NCBI GenBank assembly: GCA_903950295.1
Contig: CAJBAP010000191.1
Coordinates: forward strand, 1 to 15,278
Direction of reading: 5' to 3'
Origin: an uncultured Rhodocyclaceae bacterium
GTDB lineage: Bacteria > Pseudomonadota > Gammaproteobacteria > Burkholderiales > Rhodocyclaceae
Length of the DNA: 15,278 nucleotides
The position numbers and the translations under genes were made by a program. Positions within the stretch are counted from its first letter, which is position 1. Each line of letters begins with the position of its first letter. Positions 6,654-14,407 of this stretch are shown one piece after another. A model generated the notes under the pieces. The model did no database searches, was not told the DNA's origin, and saw only the letters and a list, made by a program, of their open reading frames with translations.

Positions 6654-7348
6654 TCCAGTTACGCAAAGCGGGGGAGCGCGGCCATGCCGACCATGGCTGG
6701 CTGCGCTCGTGGCACAGCTTTTCGTTTGCCGACTATCACGACCCGGCGCAGATGGGCTGGGGCCCATTGCGTGTCATCAACGAAGACATCGTCGCGCCGG
6801 CGGCAGGTTTCCCGATGCACGGCCATCGCGACATGGAGATCATCACCTATCTGCTCTCCGGTCCGCTTGAGCACAAGGACAGCATGGGCAACGGTAGCGT
6901 TTTTCGTGCCCCCGAGGTACAGCGCATGAGCGCCGGCAAGGGCGTGATGCACAGCGAAGCCAACGCTTCATCGGACGAACCAGTGCACCTGCTACAAATC
7001 TGGATCGAACCGGCCGTGCGCGGTATCGCGCCCGAATACGAACAGAAGACCTTCGACGCCGCGGCCAAGCGCGATCGCTGGTGCGTGATCGCCTCGCCCG
7101 ACGGACGCGAGGACAGCCTGACCATTCATCAGGATGCCCTGCTGCTGGCGACAAAAGTCGGCGCTGGCGGGACGGCGACCTATGCCCTGCCCGCTGCCCG
7201 GCGCGCCTACCTGCATGTCGTGCAAGGCGACATCGTCCTGAATGGCATTCCCCTCTCCGGCGGTGACGCCGCGAAGATCGACGCAGAGGAAACACTGACG
7301 CTCGCGGCCGCGAGCGACGTGGAAGTGCTACTGTTCGACCTGCCCTGA
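6650..7348 (+). CDS. Pirin-family bicupin protein (YhhW-like)
   Basis: This 232-residue cytoplasmic protein has the pirin pattern WHSFSFADY near residue 21 and the metal-ligand set His57, His59, His101 and Glu103 (in PMHGHRD and VMHSEAN). The same residue set and length occur in E. coli YhhW, which has quercetin 2,3-dioxygenase activity in vitro; the natural substrate of most family members is unknown. The C-terminal cupin lacks obvious ligands, as is usual. Its start codon overlaps the soxB stop as ATGA, so translation is probably coupled to soxB. A role in sulfur metabolism is only suggested by that linkage; redox sensing or detoxification are alternatives. Confidence 0.9.
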   Translation: MIQLRKAGERGHADHGWLRSWHSFSFADYHDPAQMGWGPLRVINEDIVAPAAGFPMHGHRDMEIITYLLSGPLEHKDSMGNGSVFRAPEVQRMSAGKGVMHSEANASSDEPVHLLQIWIEPAVRGIAPEYEQKTFDAAAKRDRWCVIASPDGREDSLTIHQDALLLATKVGAGGTATYALPAARRAYLHVVQGDIVLNGIPLSGGDAAKIDAEETLTLAAASDVEVLLFDLP

Positions 7349-7367
7349 AACCTCTATTTTTTTACGT

Positions 7368-8309
7368 ATGCAGACCCAGCTGATCGATTACCGCAACGGC
7401 ATCTACGCCTTCGACGCGGGCTATGTGCGCCACCAACTGGCTGCCATTCATCTGATCGTCGATAACGGCCGGGCCACCTTCATCGACAACGGCAGCAATG
7501 CCAGCCTGCCGCGCGCGCTGGCAGCACTCGACCAGCTCGGGCTGACACCGGCTTGTGTCGACTACGTCATCGTCACCCATATCCATCTTGACCACGCCGG
7601 CGGCTCCGGCGCACTGATGCAGGCCTGCCCCAACGCACGCTTCGTCGTGCATCCGCGCGGTGCGCGCCACATGATCGATCCGACCAGGCTCATGGCAGCA
7701 ACCGAGGAAGTCTATGGCCGCGAGACCGCACGGGCACTCTATGGCGAGTTGATTCCGGTACCGGCTGACCGCGTCATCGAAACCACCGACGGCATGACAC
7801 TCGCGCTCGGGCAACGCACACTCGCCTTTCATGACTCACCCGGCCACGCCAAGCATCACGTCTTCATCCACGACCGCACCGCCAACGGCATTTTCACCGG
7901 CGACACCTTCGGCATCAGCTACCGCGAATGCGACGTCGACGGCCGCCCCTTGCTGATGCCCTCCACCACGCCATCACAGTTCGATCCGGTCGATCTGCGC
8001 GACAGCGTCGAGCGCATGATCGCGCTGGCACCCGAGGCGGTCTACCTGACTCACTTCAGCCGCCTCGCCCCACCGCGAGCACTAGCCGCCACCATGCTGC
8101 GCCGCCTTGACGATTTCGTTGGCATCGCCGTGCGGGCAAAGCAGGCGGGGGGCGATGTGCTGGCGAGCATTCGCGCCGCGATGGGGGCATATTTCCTTGC
8201 CGAGGCACGGGCGCACGGCGTCACCTTGCCGGATGAGGAAATATTGTCGATCTGGAAGATGGATATCGATCTGGATTCACAGGGGCTGGCCATATGGGCG
8301 CAGGGGTAA
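7368..8309 (+). CDS. Metallo-beta-lactamase-fold hydrolase
   Basis: This 313-residue protein has no signal peptide, so it is cytoplasmic. The metal-binding motif is THIHLDH (His71, His73, Asp75, His76), followed by a histidine in SPGHAKHH, the aspartate in TGDTFG and a late histidine in YLTHF. This gives a full dinuclear metal site. It resembles the glyoxalase II-like branch of the superfamily; substrate cannot be told from the sequence. It lies 19 nt after the pirin gene. Instead of a Shine-Dalgarno sequence its leader has seven T residues at 7357-7363, so initiation may depend on coupling or be weak. SoxH in some sox clusters is also of this fold, but I see nothing that makes this SoxH. A persulfide dioxygenase is possible but unproven. 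Confidence 0.85.
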   Translation: MQTQLIDYRNGIYAFDAGYVRHQLAAIHLIVDNGRATFIDNGSNASLPRALAALDQLGLTPACVDYVIVTHIHLDHAGGSGALMQACPNARFVVHPRGARHMIDPTRLMAATEEVYGRETARALYGELIPVPADRVIETTDGMTLALGQRTLAFHDSPGHAKHHVFIHDRTANGIFTGDTFGISYRECDVDGRPLLMPSTTPSQFDPVDLRDSVERMIALAPEAVYLTHFSRLAPPRALAATMLRRLDDFVGIAVRAKQAGGDVLASIRAAMGAYFLAEARAHGVTLPDEEILSIWKMDIDLDSQGLAIWAQG

Positions 8310-8322
8310 AATCGCCCCGCTC

Positions 8323-11300
8323 ATGTCCCTCCCCCGTTTTGTCCATCTCCGTCTCCACAGTGAATACTCCATCACCGATGGCCTGACGCGGCTCGATGAC
8401 GCTGTGGCGCGGGCCACGGCGGATGGCATGCCGGCGCTGGCGCTGACCGATCTGGCCAACCTGTTCGGCATGGTCAAGTTCTACACGGCGGCACGCGGTG
8501 CGGGCTTGAAGCCCATCATCGGTGCCGATGTCTGGATTACCGAAGACGAAACCGCCGACCCCGGTCGCGAAACGACCGCACGCCTGCTGTTGCTGGTCAA
8601 AAATCGTGGTGGCTATCTGCGCCTGTGCGAACTGATCTCCTCCGCCTTTCTACGCCCGCGCCGTCATGGCCGCGCCGAGATTTTCCGGGCGGCATTCGAT
8701 AGCGGCGACAACAGTGGGCTGATCGTGCTTTCCGGCGCCCAGTCGGGCGATATCGGCCAATGGCTGATTGCCGACAAACCGGACAAAGCAGCACAGTGCG
8801 CCCGTACTTGGGCAGCGCGTTTTCCGCAGAACTTTTACCTCGAAATACAGCGTCCTTGCGGGCGCAAGGACTCGCCGGCACAGGAACGGCTGATCGCCGC
8901 CACCTTGCAGTTGGCGGCACAACTCGACCTGCCGGTGGTGGCGACCCACCCGGTGCAATTCCTCGACGCCGACGATTTTCGCGCGCATGAGGCGCGCGTC
9001 TGCATCGCCGAAGGCTATGTGATGGGCGACAAACGCCGGCCGCAGAATTTTAGCGAGGCGCAGTATTTCAAGACGCAGGCCGAGATGGCCGAGCTCTTCG
9101 CTGACCTGCCCGAAGCACTAACGAACAGTATCGAAATTGCGCGGCGCTGCAACCTCTCGGTCGAGCTCGGCAAGAACCGCCTCCCCGAGTTTCCCATTCC
9201 ATCAGATGTCACACTCGAAGATTATCTGGCCCGGACAACACACGAGGGACTGGAGAAACGCCTCGCGCATCTCTACCCTGACCCGGCCAAGCGCGATGCG
9301 GAACGGCCGCGTTACGTCGAGCGACTCGAATTCGAGATCAAGACCATCCTGCAGATGGGTTTCCCCGGCTACTTCCTGATCGTTGCCGACTTCATCAACT
9401 GGGGCAAGACGCACGGCGTGCCAGTAGGGCCGGGACGCGGTTCCGGCGCAGGTTCGCTGGTGGCCTACAGCCTCAGCATCACCGATCTTGACCCGCTGCG
9501 CTACGAACTACTGTTCGAACGTTTTCTCAACCCCGAACGCGTGTCGATGCCCGACTTTGATATCGACTTCTGCCAGGAAGGGAGGGATCGGGTCATCGAC
9601 TACGTGCGCCAGCGCTACGGCGCCCACGCCGTGTCGCAGATCGTTACCTTCGGCACGCTGGCGGCCAAGGCGGTGATTCGCGATGTCGGGCGCGTGCTTG
9701 ACCTTGGTTTCAACTTCGTCGACCAGTTCGCCAAATTGATCCCCAATGAACTCGGCATCACATTGGCGAAGGCACGTGAGCAGGAACCGGCGCTCAACGC
9801 ACGGATCGATCAGGAAGAAGAACTGCGCGAACTTTGGGTACTGGCCGTAAAGCTCGAGGGTCTGACGCGCAACGTTGGCATGCATGCGGGTGGTGTGCTG
9901 ATCGCACCGGGCAAGCTCACCGATTTTTGTCCGCTCTACTCGGCCGATGGCGGCGCGACAGTGAGTCAGTTTGACAAGGATGATGTCGAGAAGGCCGGCC
10001 TCGTCAAGTTCGACTTCCTCGGCCTGCGCACGTTGACGATCCTCGCAGAGGCTGTGGCCTTTGTGAAAGAAGTCGAGGGTATTGATGTCAGCCTCGAGGA
10101 TTTGCCGCTCGACGATGTTGCCACCTATACCGACATCTTCAAGGCAGCCAACACCACGGCGGTATTCCAGTTCGAATCGCGCGGCATGAAGGACACCCTG
10201 ATCCAGGCGCGCCCCGACTGTCTCGAAGACCTGATTGCCCTGAACGCGCTCTACCGGCCAGGACCGATGGACTTCATCCCGAACTTCATCAACCGCAAGC
10301 ACGGTCGTGAGCGCGTCGTCTATCCGCACCCGAGCATGGAAAAGGTGCTCACCAACACCTACGGCATCATGGTGTATCAGGAACAGGTGATGCAGACGGC
10401 GCAGGTGGTAGCGGGCTACTCGCTCGGCGGTGCCGACCTGCTGCGCCGTGCCATGGGCAAGAAAAAGGTCGAAGAAATGGCCGAGCAGCGCGCGATCTTC
10501 GTCGCCGGCGCGGCCGGTAACAACATTGAGGCGGCCAAGGCGAATGAGATTTTCGACACCATGGAGAAGTTCGCCGGCTACGGCTTCAACAAGTCACACG
10601 CCGCCGCCTACTCGCTCGTCGCGTATCACACCGCCTGGCTGAAACGCCACCACCCGGCCGCCTTCATGGCTGCAACGCTGTCATCGGAAATGGCCGACAC
10701 CGACAAGGTGCAGTTCTTCTTCCTCGATGCCCAGGCCAACGGCATTGCCTTCCTGCCGCCCGACGTCAATACCGGGTTCGTACGCTTTCGGCCGGTGGAT
10801 GCGAAAACAGTGCGCTACGGCCTCGGCGCCATCAAGGGCTCGGGCGAAGCGGCGCTGACGGTCATCCTCAAGGCACGCACAGCCGGGCCTTTTGTCGATC
10901 TGTTCGATTTCTGCCGCCGCGTCGACAAACGCACCGTCAATCGCCGTGTCATCGAGGCGCTGATCCGCGCCGGTGCCTTCGACAGCATCGACACGCATCG
11001 TGCGAAACTCCTCGCCTCGGTCAGCAAGGCACTCGAAGCGGCCGATCAGGCCGAGCGCAACGCCCACCAGAGCGGCTTGTTTGATGCACCCGACAACCTG
11101 GCGCAGCCGGAAACCCATTACGTCGAAGTGCCGCGCTGGAGTGAACGCGAGCAACTGCTCAACGAAAAGCAGGCACTGGGGTTTTTCCTCTCTGGCCACC
11201 CCTACAACGCCTATGCGCTCGAGCTCAAGGCATTTGTAAGGCGTCGCCTGGTGGAACTCGAACCCCAGCGCGAACCGCTGCTGCTTGCCGGTGTGGTACT

Positions 11301-11781
11301 CGGCATGCGCACGCAGATGACCCGCCGCGGCAAGATGGCGATCATCACGCTCGACGATGCCAGCGCCCAGGTAGAGGTGTCGGTGTTCAACGAACTGTGG
11401 GATGCCGAGCGCAGCAAGATCAAGGAAGACGATCTGCTCCTGGTCGAGGGCAAAGTACAGCGCGACGATTACAGCGGTGGCCTGCGCGTTTCAGCCGACA
11501 AGCTGATGACACTGGCCGAGGCACGCGGACGCCATGCCCGCGTGTTGAAACTCGCAATGAATGGTCAGGCAAACAAGGACACCGCCGGCCGCCTGCAAAC
11601 CGTGCTGTCACCCTATCGTTCTACGGAGAATGCCTGCCCGGTTCGCATCTGCTACCGCAATGTCGAAGCCGAAACCGAACTCACCCTGCCCGATACCTGG
11701 CGCGTGCGGCTGGATGACAGCCTGCTGACGCAATTGGCTGAATGCTTGAGTCAGGAAAACGTGCGGGTGATTTACGGCTGA
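8323..11781 (+). CDS. dnaE: DNA polymerase III subunit alpha
   Basis: This is the catalytic subunit of the replicative polymerase, 1152 residues, close to the 1160 of E. coli. The N-terminal PHP domain begins PRFVHLRLHSEYS. The polymerase core has PVGPGRGSGAGS near residue 370 and the catalytic aspartates Asp411 and Asp413 in MPDFDIDF, with Asp564 in KFDFLGLRTL as the third. A clamp-binding motif QSGLF lies at 916-920, and an OB-fold runs from about 986 to 1075. The frame is open upstream to 8107, but the added residues would overlap the hydrolase gene and match nothing; ATG 8323 gives the conserved start. The nearest purine-rich stretch, AGGGG at 8302-8306, is rather far (16 nt) and overlaps the previous stop, so initiation may be coupled to the upstream gene. 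Confidence 0.97.
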   Translation: MSLPRFVHLRLHSEYSITDGLTRLDDAVARATADGMPALALTDLANLFGMVKFYTAARGAGLKPIIGADVWITEDETADPGRETTARLLLLVKNRGGYLRLCELISSAFLRPRRHGRAEIFRAAFDSGDNSGLIVLSGAQSGDIGQWLIADKPDKAAQCARTWAARFPQNFYLEIQRPCGRKDSPAQERLIAATLQLAAQLDLPVVATHPVQFLDADDFRAHEARVCIAEGYVMGDKRRPQNFSEAQYFKTQAEMAELFADLPEALTNSIEIARRCNLSVELGKNRLPEFPIPSDVTLEDYLARTTHEGLEKRLAHLYPDPAKRDAERPRYVERLEFEIKTILQMGFPGYFLIVADFINWGKTHGVPVGPGRGSGAGSLVAYSLSITDLDPLRYELLFERFLNPERVSMPDFDIDFCQEGRDRVIDYVRQRYGAHAVSQIVTFGTLAAKAVIRDVGRVLDLGFNFVDQFAKLIPNELGITLAKAREQEPALNARIDQEEELRELWVLAVKLEGLTRNVGMHAGGVLIAPGKLTDFCPLYSADGGATVSQFDKDDVEKAGLVKFDFLGLRTLTILAEAVAFVKEVEGIDVSLEDLPLDDVATYTDIFKAANTTAVFQFESRGMKDTLIQARPDCLEDLIALNALYRPGPMDFIPNFINRKHGRERVVYPHPSMEKVLTNTYGIMVYQEQVMQTAQVVAGYSLGGADLLRRAMGKKKVEEMAEQRAIFVAGAAGNNIEAAKANEIFDTMEKFAGYGFNKSHAAAYSLVAYHTAWLKRHHPAAFMAATLSSEMADTDKVQFFFLDAQANGIAFLPPDVNTGFVRFRPVDAKTVRYGLGAIKGSGEAALTVILKARTAGPFVDLFDFCRRVDKRTVNRRVIEALIRAGAFDSIDTHRAKLLASVSKALEAADQAERNAHQSGLFDAPDNLAQPETHYVEVPRWSEREQLLNEKQALGFFLSGHPYNAYALELKAFVRRRLVELEPQREPLLLAGVVLGMRTQMTRRGKMAIITLDDASAQVEVSVFNELWDAERSKIKEDDLLLVEGKVQRDDYSGGLRVSADKLMTLAEARGRHARVLKLAMNGQANKDTAGRLQTVLSPYRSTENACPVRICYRNVEAETELTLPDTWRVRLDDSLLTQLAECLSQENVRVIYG

Positions 11782-11943
11782 CGGCGAAAACCGTGTCCCC
11801 GGTTACTCCTGGGGCTACCATTCCGCCCTCCCTCTATGCCATGCACCGCGACAACGCGAGTTTGCGGAAAGGATTACATGGCTCACCACGGTAGAGGTTA
11901 TGGCCGTGCTGCCCTGTCATCCATGCCAATAAGGAGTTACTTC

Positions 11944-12384
11944 ATGCTGAAAAGAATTGTCGCCTTGTTCCTGATGTCTTTTCTTGCTGCCGCTAGCGTC
12001 ATGGCCGCAGAAACACCCAGCACGGTGCCTGGCGTCGAGATTGTCGACGTTGCCAAAGCTAAGGATCTGATCGCCAAGGGCATCAAATACTATGACGTTC
12101 GTGTTCCTTCCGATTTCGCCGACGGGACCATCAAGGGGGCGGTCAGCCTGCCCTACACCAATGGCAGCGCCAACGCCCCCGATTTTGACGCCAGCAAGGA
12201 TGTCTGGGTGGTCGCCAAACTACCTGCCGACAAGGCCACGCCGATCCTGATCTTTGGCAACGGCCCCTCCGGTTGGCGGCATTACAAAGCCAGCGTGCTG
12301 GCGGCCAAGGCAGGCCACAAGACGGTGTATTGGCTGCGTGCTGGCGTCGATGGCTGGAAGGCCGCTGGCAACAAGCTTGAATAA
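11944..12384 (+). CDS. Exported rhodanese-fold protein lacking the catalytic cysteine
   Basis: This 146-residue protein has a Sec signal (MLKRIVALFL onward, cleavage near residue 22) and a mature rhodanese domain with YYDVR, a GAVSLPY segment and a C-terminal GVDGWKAAG typical of the fold. The active-site loop reads IFGNGPSGWRHYKAS (Gly105 to His113), where related periplasmic proteins have CNGPxCWRSYKA; both cysteine positions are glycine, and the whole protein contains no cysteine. Thiosulfate sulfurtransferase activity by the usual persulfide route is therefore unlikely, and a binding or structural role is more plausible. The start at 11944 has AAGGAG at 11931-11936. An in-frame ATG at 11878 with AAAGGA nearby would add 22 residues before the signal and is less likely. 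An in-frame hairpin and the chemoreceptor gene follow. Confidence 0.85.
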   Translation: MLKRIVALFLMSFLAAASVMAAETPSTVPGVEIVDVAKAKDLIAKGIKYYDVRVPSDFADGTIKGAVSLPYTNGSANAPDFDASKDVWVVAKLPADKATPILIFGNGPSGWRHYKASVLAAKAGHKTVYWLRAGVDGWKAAGNKLE

Positions 12385-12407
12385 TCGTTAGTCAGATTGT
12401 GCGGCAG

Positions 12408-12431
12408 GGGCGGTGGGAATCCCCATCGCCC
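12408..12431 (+). promoter_or_regulatory. GC-rich hairpin between the rhodanese gene and the chemoreceptor gene
   Basis: A 10-bp stem (12408-12417 with 12422-12431, one G-T wobble) closes a four-base AATC loop. No T run follows, so it is not a convincing terminator. It lies 33 nt before the likely start of the chemoreceptor gene and 24 nt after the rhodanese stop. It may shape the intergenic mRNA; function is unknown. Confidence 0.5.
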
Positions 12432-12463
12432 GATGTGCAATTCACAACACGGGGTCTCTGGAA

Positions 12464-14089
12464 ATGAAAATGTCGTTGCGCATGCTGATGATGCTGGGAA
12501 TAGGAACCGGCTTGATTCTGGCGCTCGCTCTCGGGGGCGCAGCGGTTTGGAATGGGCGCCAGGGCGTTGCCCAACTCGAGGAGTTGCAATCGAAGGTACT
12601 GGCCCCCGTCATGTTGCTGAACAGCATCGATCAGCGTTACAAGGAAATTCGTTTTCGGCTGGTAGCCACGACTTTTGGCGTAGTTCCAGTCGCGAGTTCC
12701 GGTAGCCGCCTGAAAGAGATGCGCGCGGCACTGCCCGATGAATGGCGGCGCTTGCAGGATATTTTGAAAGCTCAAGACCTCTCGCCGGAAGAGCAGGGTT
12801 TGTTCGAAAAACTGCAGGCGGGCATACAGACTCTCGACCCGTTGCTGGACCGCATTGCTCAAGCCTATGCGAAGGACGACCGGGACGTCATGAAAGGGAT
12901 TCTGGAAAGCGAGTGGCCGCTGGCCTACAAGGCTGTCAGCAAATCACTCGATGAATTGATCCCGGCTTATCAATCACGGGCCGATCAGATGCTGGAGCTG
13001 GCCCGCACTAGCGCCAACATGCGGGTAACCTGGCTCTCGGCAATAACGCTGGCCATGGTAATGATGATGCTCGCGGTCGGAATATTCATGGTGCGCAGAT
13101 TGCAGACCCGTGTTGCGATGGCCACATCCGTCGTGACTGCCATTGCCCGACTGGATTTCTCGAAAAACATTACCGTCGAAGGCGACGACGAGCTGGCCGC
13201 GCTGGTGCGTGACCTGCTGGGCATGCAAGAACAAATTCGCTCGGTCGTGAGGCAATTGAAAACGCATGCCGTGTCTTTGACCGGCATGTCCAATAAATTA
13301 TCGGGTGTCAGCAACGCAGCAGCGGATGCCTCACAGACTCAATCCGATTCGGTCTCGAGCATGGCGGCATCGATGGAGGAACTTTCTGTTTCCATCGACC
13401 AGGTGGAGGGCTATGCGCAGGAGGCAGGCAGGGTGGTGCAGTCCTCCGGCGAGGAGTCAGAAAAAAGCGGAAAGGTCATTCACGAAGCGGCGGCCGAGAT
13501 GTCGCTCATTTCGGATGCTGTCATGTCGACGGCCGGCAGCATCCGCGAACTGGAAAGTTATACCGGGCAAGTCTCCGGCATCGTCAATATCATCAAGGAC
13601 ATTGCCGATCAGACCAATCTGCTTGCCCTCAATGCCGCGATCGAGGCGGCGCGTGCCGGCGAACAGGGCCGCGGTTTCGCGGTGGTGGCGGACGAGGTGC
13701 GCAAACTCGCCGAACGCACCGCGCAATCGACCGGAGAAATTACCAGTGTCATCCTGAAAATCCAGGAGGGCGCAAAATCTTCGGCGCATGAAATGGAAAC
13801 GGGCGTGACACGCGTGGGTGAGGGTGTGCAACTGGCCCACAAGGCGGGGGATAGCGTTAAGGATATACGCGCCAACTCCGAGCGCATTTTACGCTCGGTG
13901 AATGAAATCCATTCCGCCTTGAAGGAGCAAGCACTCGCCGCACGAGAAGTGGCCGCTGCGGTCGAGCGTATTGCACAGGGCGGGGAAACAAGCAGCGATG
14001 CGGTGAAGCAGGTGGCTTCCTCGGCGGGCGACTTGAAGGACGTAGCTGCGCAGATCGGCCAACTGGCCGCACAATTCCGTACTGACTGA
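12464..14089 (+). CDS. Methyl-accepting chemotaxis protein (transmembrane chemoreceptor)
   Basis: This 541-residue receptor has a first membrane helix at about 8-30, a roughly 155-residue periplasmic region that is mainly helical (four-helix-bundle type), and a second helix at about 188-211 ([16 protein letters not shown]). A HAMP domain follows at about 212-265, then a long cytoplasmic coiled-coil signalling domain. The kinase-contact tip contains [20 protein letters not shown] from residue 382. There is no C-terminal NWETF-type tether for CheR. The ligand is not predictable. The start at 12464 has GGGG at 12451-12454; ATG 12470 is also possible. A GTG at 12413 in the same frame lies inside the hairpin and adds polar residues before the first helix, so I reject it. 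No chemotaxis kinase gene is nearby, so this is an orphan receptor gene. Confidence 0.95.
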   Translation: MKMSLRMLMMLGIGTGLILALALGGAAVWNGRQGVAQLEELQSKVLAPVMLLNSIDQRYKEIRFRLVATTFGVVPVASSGSRLKEMRAALPDEWRRLQDILKAQDLSPEEQGLFEKLQAGIQTLDPLLDRIAQAYAKDDRDVMKGILESEWPLAYKAVSKSLDELIPAYQSRADQMLELARTSANMRVTWLSAITLAMVMMMLAVGIFMVRRLQTRVAMATSVVTAIARLDFSKNITVEGDDELAALVRDLLGMQEQIRSVVRQLKTHAVSLTGMSNKLSGVSNAAADASQTQSDSVSSMAASMEELSVSIDQVEGYAQEAGRVVQSSGEESEKSGKVIHEAAAEMSLISDAVMSTAGSIRELESYTGQVSGIVNIIKDIADQTNLLALNAAIEAARAGEQGRGFAVVADEVRKLAERTAQSTGEITSVILKIQEGAKSSAHEMETGVTRVGEGVQLAHKAGDSVKDIRANSERILRSVNEIHSALKEQALAAREVAAAVERIAQGGETSSDAVKQVASSAGDLKDVAAQIGQLAAQFRTD

Positions 14090-14094
14090 AGCGC

Positions 14095-14135
14095 GGCGTG
14101 GCGGCGCATGTTAATCCCGCCAACGCCGACTTTTT
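14095..14135 (+). terminator. Terminator of the chemoreceptor gene
   Basis: GGCGT-GGCGG (14095-14104) pairs with CCGCC-A-ACGCC (14117-14127) with one bulged A and a 12-nt loop; five T residues follow at 14131-14135. It fills the 45-nt gap between the chemoreceptor gene and the convergent acylphosphatase gene. The minus-strand side has no T tract after the stem, so it probably works mainly in the plus direction. Confidence 0.75.
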
Positions 14136-14407
14136 CAAGTAGATAAGCGCAGCTCAAAGCCACTGAACTGGCCGCTGCCCAGTTCAACGGCGACGTGGTC
14201 GACTTGTGCCGCAGGCGGGCCGCGGCGCGCCCAGTTCATGATGGCCGCCATCTGTTCCGGCGTACCGGCGACCATGGCCTCGACACTGCCATCACTGCGG
14301 TTACGCACCCAACCGGTGACGCCGAGCATCTGCGCCTCGCGCGCCATGCTGGCACGGTAAGCAACGCCCTGCACCCGGCCGGTGATGATCAGGTGACGCA
14401 CTTCCAT
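14135..14407 (-). CDS. acyP: Acylphosphatase
   Basis: This 90-residue enzyme hydrolyses acyl phosphates such as carbamoyl phosphate and 1,3-bisphosphoglycerate in the cytoplasm. The signature is GRVQGVAYR, with catalytic Arg18; the usual second catalytic residue is Asn36 in WVRNRSDGSVE. The signature has VAY where most family members have VGF or VFF, a conservative change. Length is normal for the family. Its ATG overlaps the metG stop (TAATG), so translation is probably coupled to metG. No separate ribosome-binding site is obvious beyond the metG end. Confidence 0.95.
   Translation of the reverse strand: MEVRHLIITGRVQGVAYRASMAREAQMLGVTGWVRNRSDGSVEAMVAGTPEQMAAIMNWARRGPPAAQVDHVAVELGSGQFSGFELRLST

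Noticed and set aside
8107..8322. An N-terminal extension of DnaE of 72 residues
   Set aside because: It overlaps the metallo-hydrolase gene in another frame, and the conserved DnaE start PRFVHLRLHS follows ATG 8323 directly.
11782..11840. A possible terminator after dnaE (AACCG/CGGTT at 11789-11804 and CCCC/GGGG at 11797-11814)
   Set aside because: The stems are only 4-5 bp, compete with each other and lack a T run.
11782..11943. A promoter or riboswitch in the 162-nt gap before the rhodanese gene
   Set aside because: I looked for -35/-10, sigma-54 and flagellar sigma-28 patterns and for a structured leader, and found nothing convincing.
12413..12463. A GTG start for the chemoreceptor at 12413
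   Set aside because: The codon lies within the stem of the hairpin and has no good ribosome-binding site; starting at 12464 puts the first membrane helix at the N-terminus as expected.
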